NCBI GenBank assembly: GCA_942159475.1 | Contig: OW804102.1 | Span: 32,618,873 to 32,682,872 of the forward strand | Direction: 5' to 3' | Length of the DNA stretch: 64,000 bases | Source of the DNA: Sthenelais limicola | Lineage: Eukaryota > Annelida > Polychaeta > Phyllodocida > Sigalionidae | The notes under the pieces: generated by a model | Databases searched by the model: none | Told to the model about the DNA's origin: nothing | Seen by the model: the letters and a program-made list of their open reading frames with translations, nothing else | Translations under genes and position numbers: made by a program | Shown here: in pieces, positions 1 to 12,118 of the stretch | Layout of the letters: each line of letters opens with the position of its first letter | How positions within the stretch are numbered: the stretch's first letter is position 1

Positions 1-470
1 ATTAGATTACACATGGTGGGAAAACATTACGTCACAATGCAGACGACTTCAGTTCATAATGGTAACCCATTCAGGTGTCGTAATTAAAGATATTGCGTTG
101 ATATTCACAAAATAAGCTGTCAAAGTTAGATATCCAATGCCTCTTAGTATCCTGTGGTATCACATCAATGTAATCATTGTATTTTAAATTGAATAAATAG
201 GATTTTCCTTCTGATACCCATGTGCGTGCTGTCACCCATTTATGACGACGTCTGATATTGTTTCCCTGCAGCGAGATGCAGCAAGATTTGCCATTTATTT
301 CTGGCTATATATAATCGTTTGAAATGATTTTTCCAGTGCCTGCCTTCAGTCCTATATGTCCTCTAAGCAAGCCTGTAGTTTGAACACTATATACGCATTA
401 ATAAATCCAGGAGATGAGAAACAAAAATTAATGTTATTTTTATGTCACCACCTCCCGTTTTTATAGGACG

Positions 471-509
471 TGACGTCGTCCTATGACGTCGTCCTATGAC
501 GTCAATCAT
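471..509. repeat. 13-bp tandem repeat with three TGACGTC motifs
   Basis: TGACGTC occurs at 471, 484 and 497 in exact 13-bp spacing. The last one completes TGACGTCA, the consensus CRE/ATF octamer. The unit is TGACGTCGTCCTA. It could be a chance minisatellite or a cluster of bZIP sites. No gene start is visible beside it. Confidence 0.6.
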
Positions 510-704
510 AGCGATGCAATAACGTTTTTTAGACACACACACTTTGTGACGTTCAGCTGTGAATGGGTTAATATTATATATACACATACGACTTAACCGA
601 TAATGCTAATTATCACAATATATATTCTCGAGGAGGGTTTTAGTGTACAAACCATTTGAATATCCTGGTTAATGTGACGGCTTTTCATATTATTCCGCCC
701 CTAT

Positions 705-835
705 TCAAACTGCACTAACAGTTAACGTTGGTAAAAAACTGAAGATTTCCTTCTTCTGAATGCGTTATTTTCCAACCTACCTAAAAGCCATTTGACCAAA
801 GTTTTGGAGGATTTTGTCCAGTTGTTTTTGTTAAA
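705..835. repeat. Family F element, diverged copy
   Basis: The left end reads close to AAACTGCACTAACAGTTAACG, matching the family F terminus. The inner part, with CATTTGACCAAAGTTTTGG, matches the reverse complement of the copy at 27686-27812. The right terminus is not recognisable. Confidence 0.5.
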
Positions 836-2609
836 GTCCACAATCGTATTTCGAAGACCCATTCAGAGACAGACCGAAGACCTTTACTGCGGTGGTCTGA
901 TTTAATTATCGCTCGCCTGTATACCCGTTTCCTCTAGGCCGATTTGACTTTGAATTCTTATATTTTTTTATATTTCATTTTATTGAGATCACATACAAAG
1001 ACACAAGGGATACCTATTTTCTGGTCTTTGTTTAAATACTATAACTCACAGAATGGTTTATTTAGGGAAAATGGTTTACTTAGGGAAATCGTAGATACAA
1101 AGGAAATGCAGAAGGAGAAAAGTATGGAGACAGTAAAGAAAGGTTAGAACGAAGAAGGTGATTCCAAGTTATGAGATATATTCATGTATGACAGCAGCTG
1201 AATATTGATAGATTCAGTCCGTCATAATATGATCAGATTTGCCAGGATTTCTTCTGTCATACTTCCTAAGAATGCAGCTTTATGCTATCATCTAGGGTTG
1301 AGACAGAGTATACTACTTGGGAATACACATATACAATTAAGGACAAGTCATAACAATGTCTTTTGACATAGAAGGTGTTGCTTTTGGTAGCCATTCCTTA
1401 TGTCTTTATACTGACTTTTAGTCACGGGTCATGTTCCGACGCCACATCTATTGCCATGGCTACCGAACCTATCAATGCCTATGCCTGAATACCCCTATAA
1501 TCACGACCTGCAAACTCTCGTCTGAGTTCTCGTGTGAACGGTAGTTGACGTGGGAATAAGTCATCCAATCAATCTTCTTCTGAATCAGTGATGAACAGAA
1601 AAGTCAAAGATCGCGAGATTGGCAAGATAGAGAATATTTTCAGGATTTCTTCCAAACTTTGGTATACGCCTGGGAGGCTAATGGGGTTTCAGACCACTTC
1701 TAATATCATTATATATCGCATGTTTTGTCTTTGAACAGACTGAAATCTCCCTTACCAAAGTACCCTTTGTTATGCACCTATAGAAAATCATGAATTTACT
1801 GCAAATCTATTGAATAGGTCTTGCCCAAAGAGACTCCAAAGGCGTTTATTTAGTGAGGAATCCATATGGATTGATATTACCCCAGCATCAACATAATATC
1901 ATAATTTTATATATACATCTTGTGTACACTTAATATCACATACAATTATAGTAAACAACATTCTTGATTTTTTTTTCAAATTAAGGACAACACCCTGGGT
2001 TCAAACCCTGGGTACAAAGTATATATCATTGAGAAACGAACCCATCAAAAACATCACAGGGAATGCTAGGGTCACTGCCAAAAGGTGTGCTATTCATTCC
2101 ATAAAACAGTAAGACAAATACCGTGAATAGAAACTAAGACATAGTTTCGAATAGACATGGTTACTAAAATCATAGCACTTATTAAAATGGTGATCATCGC
2201 AAACCAACCCCTCATTCTTCGAGCCCCCTCAAAATTGTCCAAACCCACTACCAAAATTATCTAATTATTTCCATATCTATCAAGATCTCCCACCTTCAGG
2301 CACCTTAAGTATATATATTAATTCATTTAACAACTTTATCTCGAAGCATGATCTGTGTTTTGTGCCATCAATTGAAGGATGGGAAAAAGAGACGACGCCA
2401 ACTATAAAGGATTTAGACAGCTTCTACTACATTGCCAACATTCTATTGAACCATACCCTAGTATTACCATTAAAGCTGAATCTATTAAGCCATAGCTTTC
2501 AGGTGGTATCTTTTATACAAGGGTAAGAAGGAATTGTGAAGTGGTGTTTCTCCTTTTATACATTTCGCCTATAGTTACTGGAATATTAGCCATCCATATA
2601 AAGATAAAC

Positions 2610-2801
2610 CAGTCTAGGCTCGGGGTTGAGACTCTCCAAACTGAAGGAAGACCTCGCGCTCTATAAACCGCAAGATGCAAACGTTATAATCCCATTAAGA
2701 TGGCTACTCCAAGGCCGGGAAAGCCATTAGCGCAGTAGGCGTCAGATTAATGACACTGACTGACATTTTTATCTGATCAGAGAGGCTGCGAGCCTTGACT
2801 G
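2610..2801 (-). mobile_element. Family B MITE
   Basis: It runs from CAGTCTAGGCTC to GAGCCTTGACTG. Inside are the family hallmarks in reverse orientation: a CCAAACTGAAGGAAG-type block, AAAGCCATTAGCGCAGTAGGC, and a TCTGATCAGAGAG subterminal palindrome. Flanks AAAC and AAAG are a near match to a 4-bp target duplication. No coding capacity. Confidence 0.75.
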
Positions 2802-3614
2802 AAAGCCAATTACGATCGAGGCTTTCAGGAAACTGTTGAAGTTTACTTTATGATGAATTGACAAATTTGAATTTAAATGCTTTTCTGAGCCAAGCACTGT
2901 AATAATGTCTGCCATCTTACAACCATGTAATCTAAGGCGAATATTTATGGCGAACTAGATGAGAAATAAAGCCCAAACTGTCTACTAAGCTCTTTGTGTG
3001 GTTCAAGTATCAATTAAATATTTTGCTTCAATCTTTAGCCACTTTAAAATCCAATTTCTCAAGACTTGGTAACCTCTGCCAACTGAAGTCATCAAATCGC
3101 AGTAAATAGGGATCTATTGCCAAGACTTACGTTCTTTCCGGTGCAGATCATGCATAATTAACGCACACTATTTACCTAATGGTTAATCTTAAAAGGCTAA
3201 CTGAAGGGTATCCTTGCTAATGGATATTCTGAAAATGGGAGATCGATGTTTTTGTTTTTTTGTGCAATCAGGTGCTATGGGGAAAGTACCTTCTTTACGA
3301 TATATAGGGTCTGCATGAACTGAAGGTATGGTGACACAGTGATGTTCAATACATTCAGTATGTCCTAAAGCCTGTACTATATGATAGTAGGGTGGACAAC
3401 AGTAAATGCATGAATAGTAGTTACAATAATACGATAAATATGTGAAAGTTTGTTCTATAAAATGTATTCAAATATATATTTGTTATACTGCCAAATGAGA
3501 AGTATATGGGAGTCTGCCTCCATCATCTATACAATCAAGTGCCTACTTGGCACAGTTACCAACATTAATGCTTTAAAACACAGCCATGGCTGAGGCCCAA
3601 ATTGACACCAAGTC

Positions 3615-3992
3615 ATATGTGATGTGTTTCAGGGAAATGAGTCACAAGTCGCCAAAAATGGATTTTGAGATCATCATATATTTGAAAAGATTAGATCAAG
3701 CCGTTTCTAGTGATAGTAAGCATTAGGAAAGCTAACACGTATTTCTAGGTTTTAAGTTTGATATTTTTATATTTGAAACAAAAATTTGCAATTGCAAATA
3801 TTTGCAATATTTCTGGGTGGACCAAATTACTAGTAAAATAGCTGAATATACTCTATAGGATGACCTTTAGAAACGCAAGAATATCTTTAATACACTCTCG
3901 GGAAATTTGATAAATGTTTTGACATCTTGTGAATAAATCACTTTGAAAAATATCAATTTTGCGACTCATTTTCCTGGAACACATCACATATA
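3615..3992. mobile_element. Family E MITE, full-length copy
   Basis: This is the reference copy of family E. The left end ATGTGATGTGTTTCAGGGAA is mirrored at the right end by TTCCTGGAACACATCACAT. Inside the ends lie GAGTCACAAGTCGC and the matching GCGACTCATTT. The 378-bp body is AT-rich and non-coding. A truncated family A end begins immediately at its right border, so the two insertions abut. Confidence 0.75.
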
Positions 3993-4069
3993 TGTTTTTT
4001 TAAATCTGGGATATTTGAGAGGATTATTGACGGCGAATTCTACATCTTCAGGCGACTTAACCCATTATA
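3992..4069. repeat. Family A fragment (right end only)
   Basis: The order is AAATCTGGGATATTTGAGAG, then a GGCGAATTCTACAT block, then CAGGCGACTTAACCCAT. This is the right third of family A in its GGCGA subfamily form. The left part is missing, and the fragment abuts the family E element. Confidence 0.55.
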
Positions 4070-4090
4070 ACCGATTATGTATACAGCGTA

Positions 4091-4346
4091 TGTGGGTAAG
4101 ATTTTCAGAAAATGTACAAAAAATAATGGCAGCTCTACACATTTAGGAAATTTTGCTAAATTAGGCTAAAAAATTATGAGTAACGGGTATATCTGGGTAT
4201 ATTTGGTATCGTGTTGATTTAAAGTATCTGTTTTGTGTACAAACGTTAATGTTAAACTACATTTTGAAGCTCATTTCCGTCTTAAACGTGGGTTATTTGA
4301 GAGGATTGGTGGAAGTGAATTGTACATTTTCTAAAAATCTGACCCA
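4091..4346. mobile_element. Family A MITE, diverged copy
   Basis: It is flanked on both sides by TA (4089-4090 and 4347-4348), which fits a TA target duplication. Both inverted ends are present with a few mismatches: GGGTAAGATTTTCAGAAAAT on the left and TTTTCTAAAAATCTGACCCA on the right. A small internal insertion separates the left terminus from the GGCAGCTCTACACATTTAG block. Confidence 0.75.
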
Positions 4347-4348
4347 TA

Positions 4349-5068
4349 TACAGTGTTCCTAGCTAGGCTATCAACAATAGCCATCACGCAATGTACATGT
4401 GAACACACACCTCTCACCTCTGACTAGACACCATCCACCTCATATTATGACGCAGTAAAATATGCACCCCTATCATGTCCCTTTACATAATTATATTTTT
4501 CACACTATTCCTGTCCACTACTCGGGTCCTAGCTTAGCTATGCACAATTTATTGCTGCATTTCATACTCAAAATGGGAAAACAACTGTCGTGGAGGGAAA
4601 GATGACGGAATGTATAATGACATTCCTATGATGCAATTGCATGCTTCTGAGAAAATTAAAGCTGCACTCTCAGTTAACATGGATTGAAGCATTAAGATCT
4701 ATTACTTTTTATTCCGTTCTCCTCCTACCAATCTGAAGATTATTTAATAATTTTGTAGGTTAACACTGTAGTTTCTGCTGAGGACATCACAAGTGCCAAA
4801 TGTCTATATCTATATTACAGCGAGGACCATATGTTAATACATACAGCATGTTTTAGGGATTTAACATGTAATCAGATAAGAATATGATGACAAATAGTAG
4901 TTTAGTTTCACTTATTATCGCTAACCGGAACTAAATGTCTTTTTGGCAATTTGACTTCAAATCATCACATAAACATATAATAGCAGCAAATTGTAATGAT
5001 AATTATAATACAATATAATAATAAATATTAATTATAGCTTCAGGAATCCCCGAATCAAGCACCGATTC
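4349..5068. other. Non-coding stretch with one family F end
   Basis: At 4657-4682 the sequence AAAGCTGCACTCTCAGTTAA matches the family F left terminus, but I cannot find its partner downstream. The remainder is AT-rich without genes. Confidence 0.5.
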
Positions 5069-5257
5069 AGGGGCCTGTTGCGTAAGAAATCCTTATTACT
5101 TAGCATGTTCCTTACTACGATACCTTTCCTAGCTTAGACAGAAAATTCCGCCTGCAGGAATAAAATAACAATTGTCTGTATGGCAAGTTCCTTCCCTAAA
5201 GGTTCCTCAGCTAAGGAATGAACATACTAAATAAGGATTTGTTATGCAACGGGCGCT
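5069..5257. mobile_element. Family D MITE (hAT-like ends)
   Basis: The left end CAGGGGCCTGTTGCGTAAG faces a right end TTATGCAACGGGCGCTG, with AAATCCTTAT and ATAAGGATTT just inside. CAGGG-type ends are usual for hAT elements. The expected 8-bp target duplication is not clear here, so the superfamily is an inference. No coding capacity. Confidence 0.7.
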
Positions 5258-5842
5258 GGGACCCATTCAAGATGCATTGTCAGGTCAATTGAAGCCATTA
5301 TGTGAATGGTACTTGTCCCTACCCCTACCATTGTGTCTCTGAGTGACAGTCTAGTGCCTCTCTCACATACCTTTACATCACTCTCAGTAGATAAAAGAGT
5401 ACTACACTCAAGACAAGTGGCCATCTTCATGTTTTGAGGTGTTGTGTTTAGATTAAAAATAGGCTAGGTAAAAGTCTGAGTTACAGCATAGCAGTATCAG
5501 TTACATAATTGAGGGGTTGGGATCCTGAATTCGGATGGCAGGTGAAAACCATGAGTAGTTTTCTCCTCAAAGAATATTTACAGTCCATCGCACTCACTCG
5601 GGATAATCATCGTCTAATTTATTTTATATTGTGAAACTGAAAGCTCCGATGGTCAAAACACTATCGAGTAAAATTGTTTTTTCTCAGCTGGCAATCGTAT
5701 TGCTCCATCCATCTTTAAGGTTATTGAATTGAGTTGAAACATAGCTGATAATAATCATTTTTTAGTTTTTATTTTCATTTGACAAAATATGACTGATTAA
5801 TAGGCGTTTAGGTAGGTGATAAGATAAGAGATGACAACAAAT
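5258..5842. other. Unannotated non-coding stretch
   Basis: AT-rich; I see no gene or repeat I can name. Confidence 0.5.
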
Positions 5843-6036
5843 CCAGTTTAGTCTCAGAGACTCTGAGATCGATATGCGAATGGTATGCCAGTGATTGGAC
5901 GCCTACTGCGCTAATAGCTTTCTTGGCTATGGGCTAGGCGTTCCTATTGGCATTTTGATGGCATTTTGTGGTTTGGAGCAAGGCGCTTTCCCTCAGTTTG
6001 GAGGGACTCTCTCAACTCTCGAGTCTCGACTAAACC
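5843..6036 (+). mobile_element. Family B MITE, copy 2
   Basis: It carries the forward-strand core: ATGCCAGTGATTGGACGCC, then CTACTGCGCTAATAGC, then GGCTTTCCCTCAGTTTGG with small changes. The termini have diverged to CCAGTTTAGTCTCAG and CTCGAGTCTCGACTAAAC. About 120 bp beyond its right end are also homologous to sequence after the partial copy near 8066. Confidence 0.7.
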
Positions 6037-7271
6037 CACTCTATAAAGTTCTTTTTTTAAAAGGATGAAGGGTACAATTGACTCATATTAAGGATGTTAA
6101 TGTAACCCGACACCAAACAGGAGCCACATTCAACTCATACAAATTTACCTATACTATGGGACATTTATAAATGCAATTGCAAATCCCTACTTCCTGGGTA
6201 ATTCATGATAACAGAATGACTGTCCGAAGAGGCCCTTTTGAGGGTAGATTTAGCCACCCAAATACTATAGTAGCCTGATCAAATAGATCCTATTTAGAAT
6301 GCCTTAAACTAGGGTGACAGTCATTGAGACACCTCACGGAACCATGTCTACTGAGGCAGCCGCTCAGATTACTCTATTGGGGTGCGGAGTGCGCATGTGC
6401 GAGGCAGAATGGGGTTGATGTATGTATAAAAGACCTTCATATTTGTGTCTATAGGTGTGTATAGCATGCCATAGGCTTTCAGGTTAAAGCTGTACTCTCA
6501 GTTAACGTCGATAATTTTCTACCTTTGTCCCAATCCTTTCCAAAATCGACTTATATTTTGGGGTCCTGCCGAGCTCCTTTCCTGCAGTGGCTTCACGTTT
6601 TATTGCTCACAGGTGGACCTTTTCCCTCGGTCAATTCGAGTTCGAATTCTTGCATTTATAACAATATAGCAGAATATTGATAACTTGAGTCCTATATGGG
6701 TAAATGTGATAAGTTGTTTTGTGTCGTTATAGCTGGGAATGTACCTTTAAAGTTTATTTACTAATGTTCATAGTCTACTTAGGTTTTATTAATACCCATC
6801 AATAATCAGTATTAAGATATACCAATGTCACAATTATACAAATTAAAACCTTCATTGCATATTAATTAATAGATTCTTCAAATGATGGACATTCTTTTTT
6901 AAATTGCCATTGTCCCAAATTGGTACAAAGTTCAAGAATCGTCTCGTCGACCTTCTCCCTTCACCATTTATAAAGAAGAAAAGTATAATATTTCAGTCTA
7001 TATTGGGTGGTAAGTGTGTATAGTAACTTACCTCACTCAGTATATTGGTAAAGGCAGGGTCTAAATGGCTGCTCACATTTCCCAAACATTGGGCACATGT
7101 GTTTGGTGTGAGTAGAATAGGGTGAGTATTTGTATTAAGTACATTCCATACCCCTCCACACACACTCTCATGCCTCTAGAAACGCATTATACATGCAGAC
7201 ACATAACTCAATCTACAGGATAACTATATCTGAATGATGCCTGAGTGGCAATATTAGGAGTTAAAATAGAT
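6037..7271. other. Non-coding stretch with family F copy and duplicated flank
   Basis: 6037-6150 is homologous to 8067-8186 (see findings). 6484-6740 is a family F element. The rest is AT-rich with no gene seen. Confidence 0.5.
6484..6740. mobile_element. Family F MITE
   Basis: The left end TAAAGCTGTACTCTCAGTTA is answered at the right by AGCTGGGAATGTACCTTTAA, an imperfect inverted match. Its flanking TTAA-like bases are part of the palindrome and cannot be separated from a target duplication. Non-coding. Confidence 0.55.
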
Positions 7272-7672
7272 TATTTGTGATGCGTTACAGGAAAATGAGT
7301 CACAAGTCGCAAAAAATGGAATTTGATATATCATCTTATTCGGAAAGATGAGATCAAGCAGATTCCAATGATGGTAAACATTAAGGTCATGTAAAAAGTG
7401 TTTCTATATGTCATGTTTGATATGTTTTACGTTAGAAAAAAGGTTTGCAATATTTTTGGATAGGCAATTACCAGTAAAGTAACACAAGGTGCTCCATTGG
7501 GTGACCTTTGAAAGACAATGATATATTTCTTACACTGTCTTAAAATTAGGTACATAAATTAATATGACTTAAAGCGCTACGCCCTCAAAGAATGATAACA
7601 TTCCAAAAAAGAGAACTTGTAGATAAATCACTTTAAAAAATATGACTTTTGCGACTTGTGACTCTTCACATT
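7272..7672. mobile_element. Family E MITE, second long copy
   Basis: The left end TGTGATGCGTTACAGGAAAA is followed by GAGTCACAAGTCGC. The right half keeps GATAAATCACTTTAAAAAAT and GCGACTTGTGACTC. The final terminus has drifted to CTTCACATTTTT. The internal order matches 3615-3992. Confidence 0.7.
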
Positions 7673-8007
7673 TTTGGTCATCGTATGAGTAAATCTGTTA
7701 ACATGTTTTAGCGTTAAATTAGATTTCTTCATATCAGGAAAAGTTACCTATGTCGCTGTTGTTGTATATGACAACCTTGTAGTTAAACTTTAATGTTTAA
7801 CAAAGGGAACTTGTAAAGGGAGAGAATATTGAAGGTCAATTATTTGACAGTAAAAACGATCTTGTTATTCTGGTGATTTAAAACAGTTAAGCATTCTTTT
7901 CTCATGTTGTCAAGATTTAATCCTTTCCTTGAAAGTCTTTGGGGCTAAAACCACCTTAGGCAGATATCAACCAGGATTAATAACCTCCGTTTCAGGCCTG
8001 CTGATGT

Positions 8008-8066
8008 TTTGGAGCAACAGGCTTTCCCTCAGTTTGGAGGGACTCTCAAATCTGAGCCTAGACTGA
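8008..8066 (+). repeat. Family B fragment (right end)
   Basis: Only the last part of the element remains, from TTTTGGAGCAACAGG to TGAGCCTAGACTG. The sequence after it, with TTTTAATGTAACCTGACACC, is shared with the flank of the 5843-6036 copy. Confidence 0.65.
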
Positions 8067-8186
8067 ACTCACTTTTTTAATATATTTTTTTAAAGATGAA
8101 GGCTAAAATCAACTCAGAATAATATAAGGATTTTAATGTAACCTGACACCAAAGTGAAGCTATATTCAACTAAAACAAATTTCCAT

Positions 8187-11100
8187 GGAATTCGCCTCGG
8201 GATTATACACCAAGCAGTGCACCAGCAGCCCCTCAATGCCATTCATCAATCCTATATTATAAATAGAGAGAGAGAGTGAATTTGGCTTGTGTCCGATCCG
8301 AATGATATTTTTCTCTCAGACTTTACAAGTTCATTCTTAGATATTACAATAAAGACCGGTCGTGCATCAACCTGTGTAAATGACAGCTGTCCCCCACCCA
8401 GTATCCCTCACCTGAGATCGTCTTACTTTTTCTCTCTCATTACAAGATGTCTGCCATGGACCACTCCCCAGGGGGTCTATTTCCCCCAAACCTCTTCTAA
8501 CAACCCCCCGGTGTTTTGGCCTAAGGTAAAGCCCTTAACCGGATCTGACATCATTGTGGCCTCATTGAGTGATAATAGGTTGAAGTGACCATTTATCTAC
8601 TCATCCCATTAAAGGTCTGAACAAGGAGATGCATATAATCGGTATGGAAACCATCTACAAGCTCTGCCTCGCACCTCTGCCCTCTCACTTTTGCTTCCAA
8701 GGATGGGCATAGACCAGAACTTACAAGTATATAATACCCGAGGGACATTTGTCTCCGCTATGCAACAATCTATAGATCATGTATCTATACATAATACTGA
8801 TCACTCCGAACATCAGAATCATTCAGCACATCACTGAGTTTATCAATATATTAAGTGTGTATGATTTGGTACTGCATGCTAACGTGCGAATGAATCGCAA
8901 GACAACGAGCTGAGATCTTAGTTTTGTCATCCTCCCAAGCCAGGGCGAGATTCTAAAATTTGATACAGTAAGCGAAACGGAAAGACAGCCTGCGATTGGA
9001 GGATGAGTTTTGTATGAAAGCTCAGAACTTTCTATAAACAAAAATGTCTCTTTATATATCTGCTGCTTAAGCTAGGCGTTGAGGTATGAACTGCAATTGT
9101 ACGTATTGAAATATTTCAGGACATGTCCATTGTGAATTCCTGGGCAACCCCATATTATTCCCATCACACTCAATCCATTACAGGGAGGCACACCCTATAA
9201 CACTACCTGAATGCCCTGATCCCACCCGCTCTCATCCATCTCTTTCTTTGAATTGACCATTTCTCATACCATTAAAGGCTTCAGGGATAATTGGTAGTTG
9301 GGGAGGCAAGCCTGATCGAAAAAGGATTGTGACAAGAGAGTGTTTGTAGAGTATTGGCACAAATGATGAGTTTTAAAGTGAGTTAAAGGTGGACACAATG
9401 TGTGTCACTACTGGAGGGTTAATTAACATAAAGACCTTGTAACAAAACAGACAAAGCTGTAAATTAAAGCATTCCTGTAAGGGGGAGTTTAGGAAACTGG
9501 ACTAGCCACTTATAGAGAACGTTATTGGTTTGTATAGACAGGAGCTGTTTTTAGAAATACCGTACTTTAGATTTGGAATATTGCACATGCCTCGGCATAC
9601 ATAATATAGAAAACACAAACTATTACCCCCTCCTAAAATAATCCTTCATTTTTATAAATTCCTTTTCGTTTGAATCTATAGAAATGGAACTTGGATGTTT
9701 GTGGTTGGAAACTAATTATCAGAAAATAAATGTACTTCACTTGACAGAATGATCTACGGGTAGACACCAAATAAACTTAAACCCATCATATATGTCATTA
9801 AAGGTCCAATGAATTTACATGCATTTAAAAAAAAACGATATATAAATACAAAAGTGTTTTTATTTCCAAATTGCGATACAATTACATAGAAAAAGGTTCT
9901 CTCTCTTTGATTGCGAACATAGTTCTTCCAAGAGCGCCTAGATTCGATCTTTTGTTCTTCATACCCTTAAGACATCTATTATTAGAAGCTTAACCTATGC
10001 TTTTATTCACATCGAGACCTGGTCTTGTGTTTCTTCAGAAACCCTACACTTATTCGTCAATTATTAAAATTAAAGTAGATGGTATAACACTAACCCTAAC
10101 AACTCGTTTTACATATTTACATTAATATCAACTTTCATTAAACCTTTTGCCCTTTTCTTACTCGTCAGCATTATTCTTAGCAACGTAATAGTTACATATA
10201 TAACAATACAGACTCCTTTCCACACTTTATGTCAATCATACATATACTAATTACTACAAATTTTACATACAAGTCATACATGCCTGTCTTGATTAGAATT
10301 TTATCGTTAACCATATATTTGAACTTACAACTTACAAGAATTACAATCATAAATTCTCTAAATCGACACACAATCTTTCAAACTTAGAATACATAGATAT
10401 TGAAAAGATACAACCATCTCAGTGATATACTATTAGGTTGCTTTTACCCTTATACATGGATCGCATATTTTGGTCCTACACTTCCGGTTTAGGCGACTTA
10501 GAACTACGCCCGCGGCTTGTCCATACTTATCATGACTTATGAAAATTGTCTGAATGGTGATCTATGGCACAAATACCATAGATATGGCATCATCTGTGAC
10601 GATGAAAGCTGCAGGGAGTATGATTAGATGACACATTCCACTTCTAGCAGACATCATCCGGCCAGGTAGCAATATCAGACAGATGTGGCTTGGCAGTTGC
10701 AAAAGAGTTCCACTGCTGAGATCCACTTCCGGCATGCTGACCAACATCACAACCACGTGAATCCACTGAAGATTTTTATTCAGCAAACAATCCATACACT
10801 ATTCTCAGAATGCCCTGATATATATGATATGTAGTATATACACTAAAAATTGATAGTCGAAGTACACATTTGATGAAACTAGATAATTATTGTAATATGA
10901 TAATATTCAGAACAATGAAAAATAAAAACCCACACCATGGTTTTGTCGTATTCAGATAGTCCTAAGCGTGAATCGTATGAATCTCTATCTACCCAATATA
11001 CCAATACTTTATTCTCAACTCTCACTATTAAATATGCTTCTCACCCACGCCAAGGAAAAGACCTTTGTTATTGAAGTGCCTGATAATGTCTTATTACATC

Positions 11101-11257
11101 CGGCTCTTGTCATGCAATTCATAGAACACCTGTCCGTCCCTATCTTGTATTGTATATCATATATCTACAACATGCATAGATCCCCACCTCTTTATGATGA
11201 AGATGGTAAATGTTGTTACTCATCATCTCTTGGGTCTTGGTGGGCGACATATTTTAT
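8187..11257. other. Large non-coding stretch
   Basis: Two open frames here (8289-8588 forward, 10562-10795 reverse) lack recognisable domains and splice context, so I do not call them genes. The GAGAGAGAGAG run at about 8266 is a small microsatellite. The sequence is otherwise AT-rich and unremarkable. Confidence 0.5.
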
Positions 11258-11475
11258 GGCCAATCGGCAGTTCTACTTATCTAGTAAATCCTGCTAAATT
11301 AGTCTGAACGATGATAGATACTGTAGATGTAATTGACATGTGTTTCTTTTTATTTGCTGATATTTCGCTGATTACAAAAATCATATGTTAAAATCTATCT
11401 GGATTCCCAGTTCTGTCTTAAATTCGGGATATATTTGAATTGTAAAAAGCGAATTGTTCATTTTCTGACGTTTTG
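11258..11475. repeat. Family A element, old copy
   Basis: The internal blocks are in family order: ATCGGCAGTTCTAC, GTAAATCCTGCTAAATTAG, GTCTTAAATTCGGG and GCGAATTGTTCATTTTCTGA. Both termini are decayed. Confidence 0.6.
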
Positions 11476-11949
11476 TACGCTGCTCGTTGGCAAGCAAGAA
11501 ATGACCATCATGGCTGCCACTCCCTAGTAGCACAATGACAGAGGTGAGCAGCGAAGACTACACTTATTATATCCTCAATTTGTGCAAGTGAATGTAAGAA
11601 AGGGGGCAATTACTCTCACCAGGTGGTCTTTGTATCCTTGTCCGTATTGTTCCTGACAGACAATACCTTTATTGCATCTATCAGGTGAGCTTCAGTCGTG
11701 GGGGACTTCCGTCTTCCTTCCAGACATAAAGTCATATCCCACCAACTGGCAAGGTGAAGAATAGTTCCACGAAGAGTCTTCAAGTCTAAGTTTGACAGGT
11801 ATTATTTTTATTATTCAGTGAATTACTATTATTAGTTATCTTTACTTCCGTTTTTATATTTATAGAAACAAGAGAATCGAAATTATTTTACTATTTGTAG
11901 GTTAACAATTCTAAATGTAGATACAGTTTTGGTAGCATATTTCACTGAT
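11476..11949. other. Unannotated non-coding stretch
   Basis: No gene or repeat recognised. Confidence 0.5.
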
Positions 11950-12118
11950 CAGTCTATGCCCAGAGCCCATAATGGTATGTCAGTGATTGGACGCCTACTG
12001 CGCTAATGGCTTCCTGGCCCTGGAATAAAGGTGTCCTAATAGGATGCATTTAAATGGCATTTTGCAGTTTGGAGCGAAAGGCTTTCGCGCAGTTTGGAGG
12101 AACTCTGAGCGTAGACTG
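11950..12118 (+). mobile_element. Family B MITE, copy 3
   Basis: Starts at CAGTCTATGCC and ends at GCGTAGACTG. The core ATGTCAGTGATTGGACGCC plus CTACTGCGCTAATGGC is perfectly readable. Flanking TGAT and TGGT differ by one base, close to a 4-bp duplication. The end of the element is shortened relative to other copies. Confidence 0.75.

Larger units (their letters stand above)
1..2609. other. Unannotated AT-rich intergenic or intronic DNA
   Basis: No reading frame here is long or protein-like. It contains a short tandem CRE-like repeat (471-509) and one diverged family F fragment (705-835), described separately. A direct repeat of CCCTGGG flanking TTCAAA at about 1991-2010 resembles a tRNA T-arm but has no partner A box. 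I see nothing else I can support. Confidence 0.6.

Noticed and set aside
1991..2010. T-arm-like GGGTTCAAACCC
   Set aside because: No acceptor or D-arm partner upstream; it is a CCCTGGG direct repeat.
8289..8588. 99-residue forward frame
   Set aside because: No domain, no splice context, composition as expected from random sequence.
10562..10795. 77-residue reverse frame with a hydrophobic stretch
   Set aside because: Looked membrane-like, but there are no clear splice sites, no family match and no continuation.
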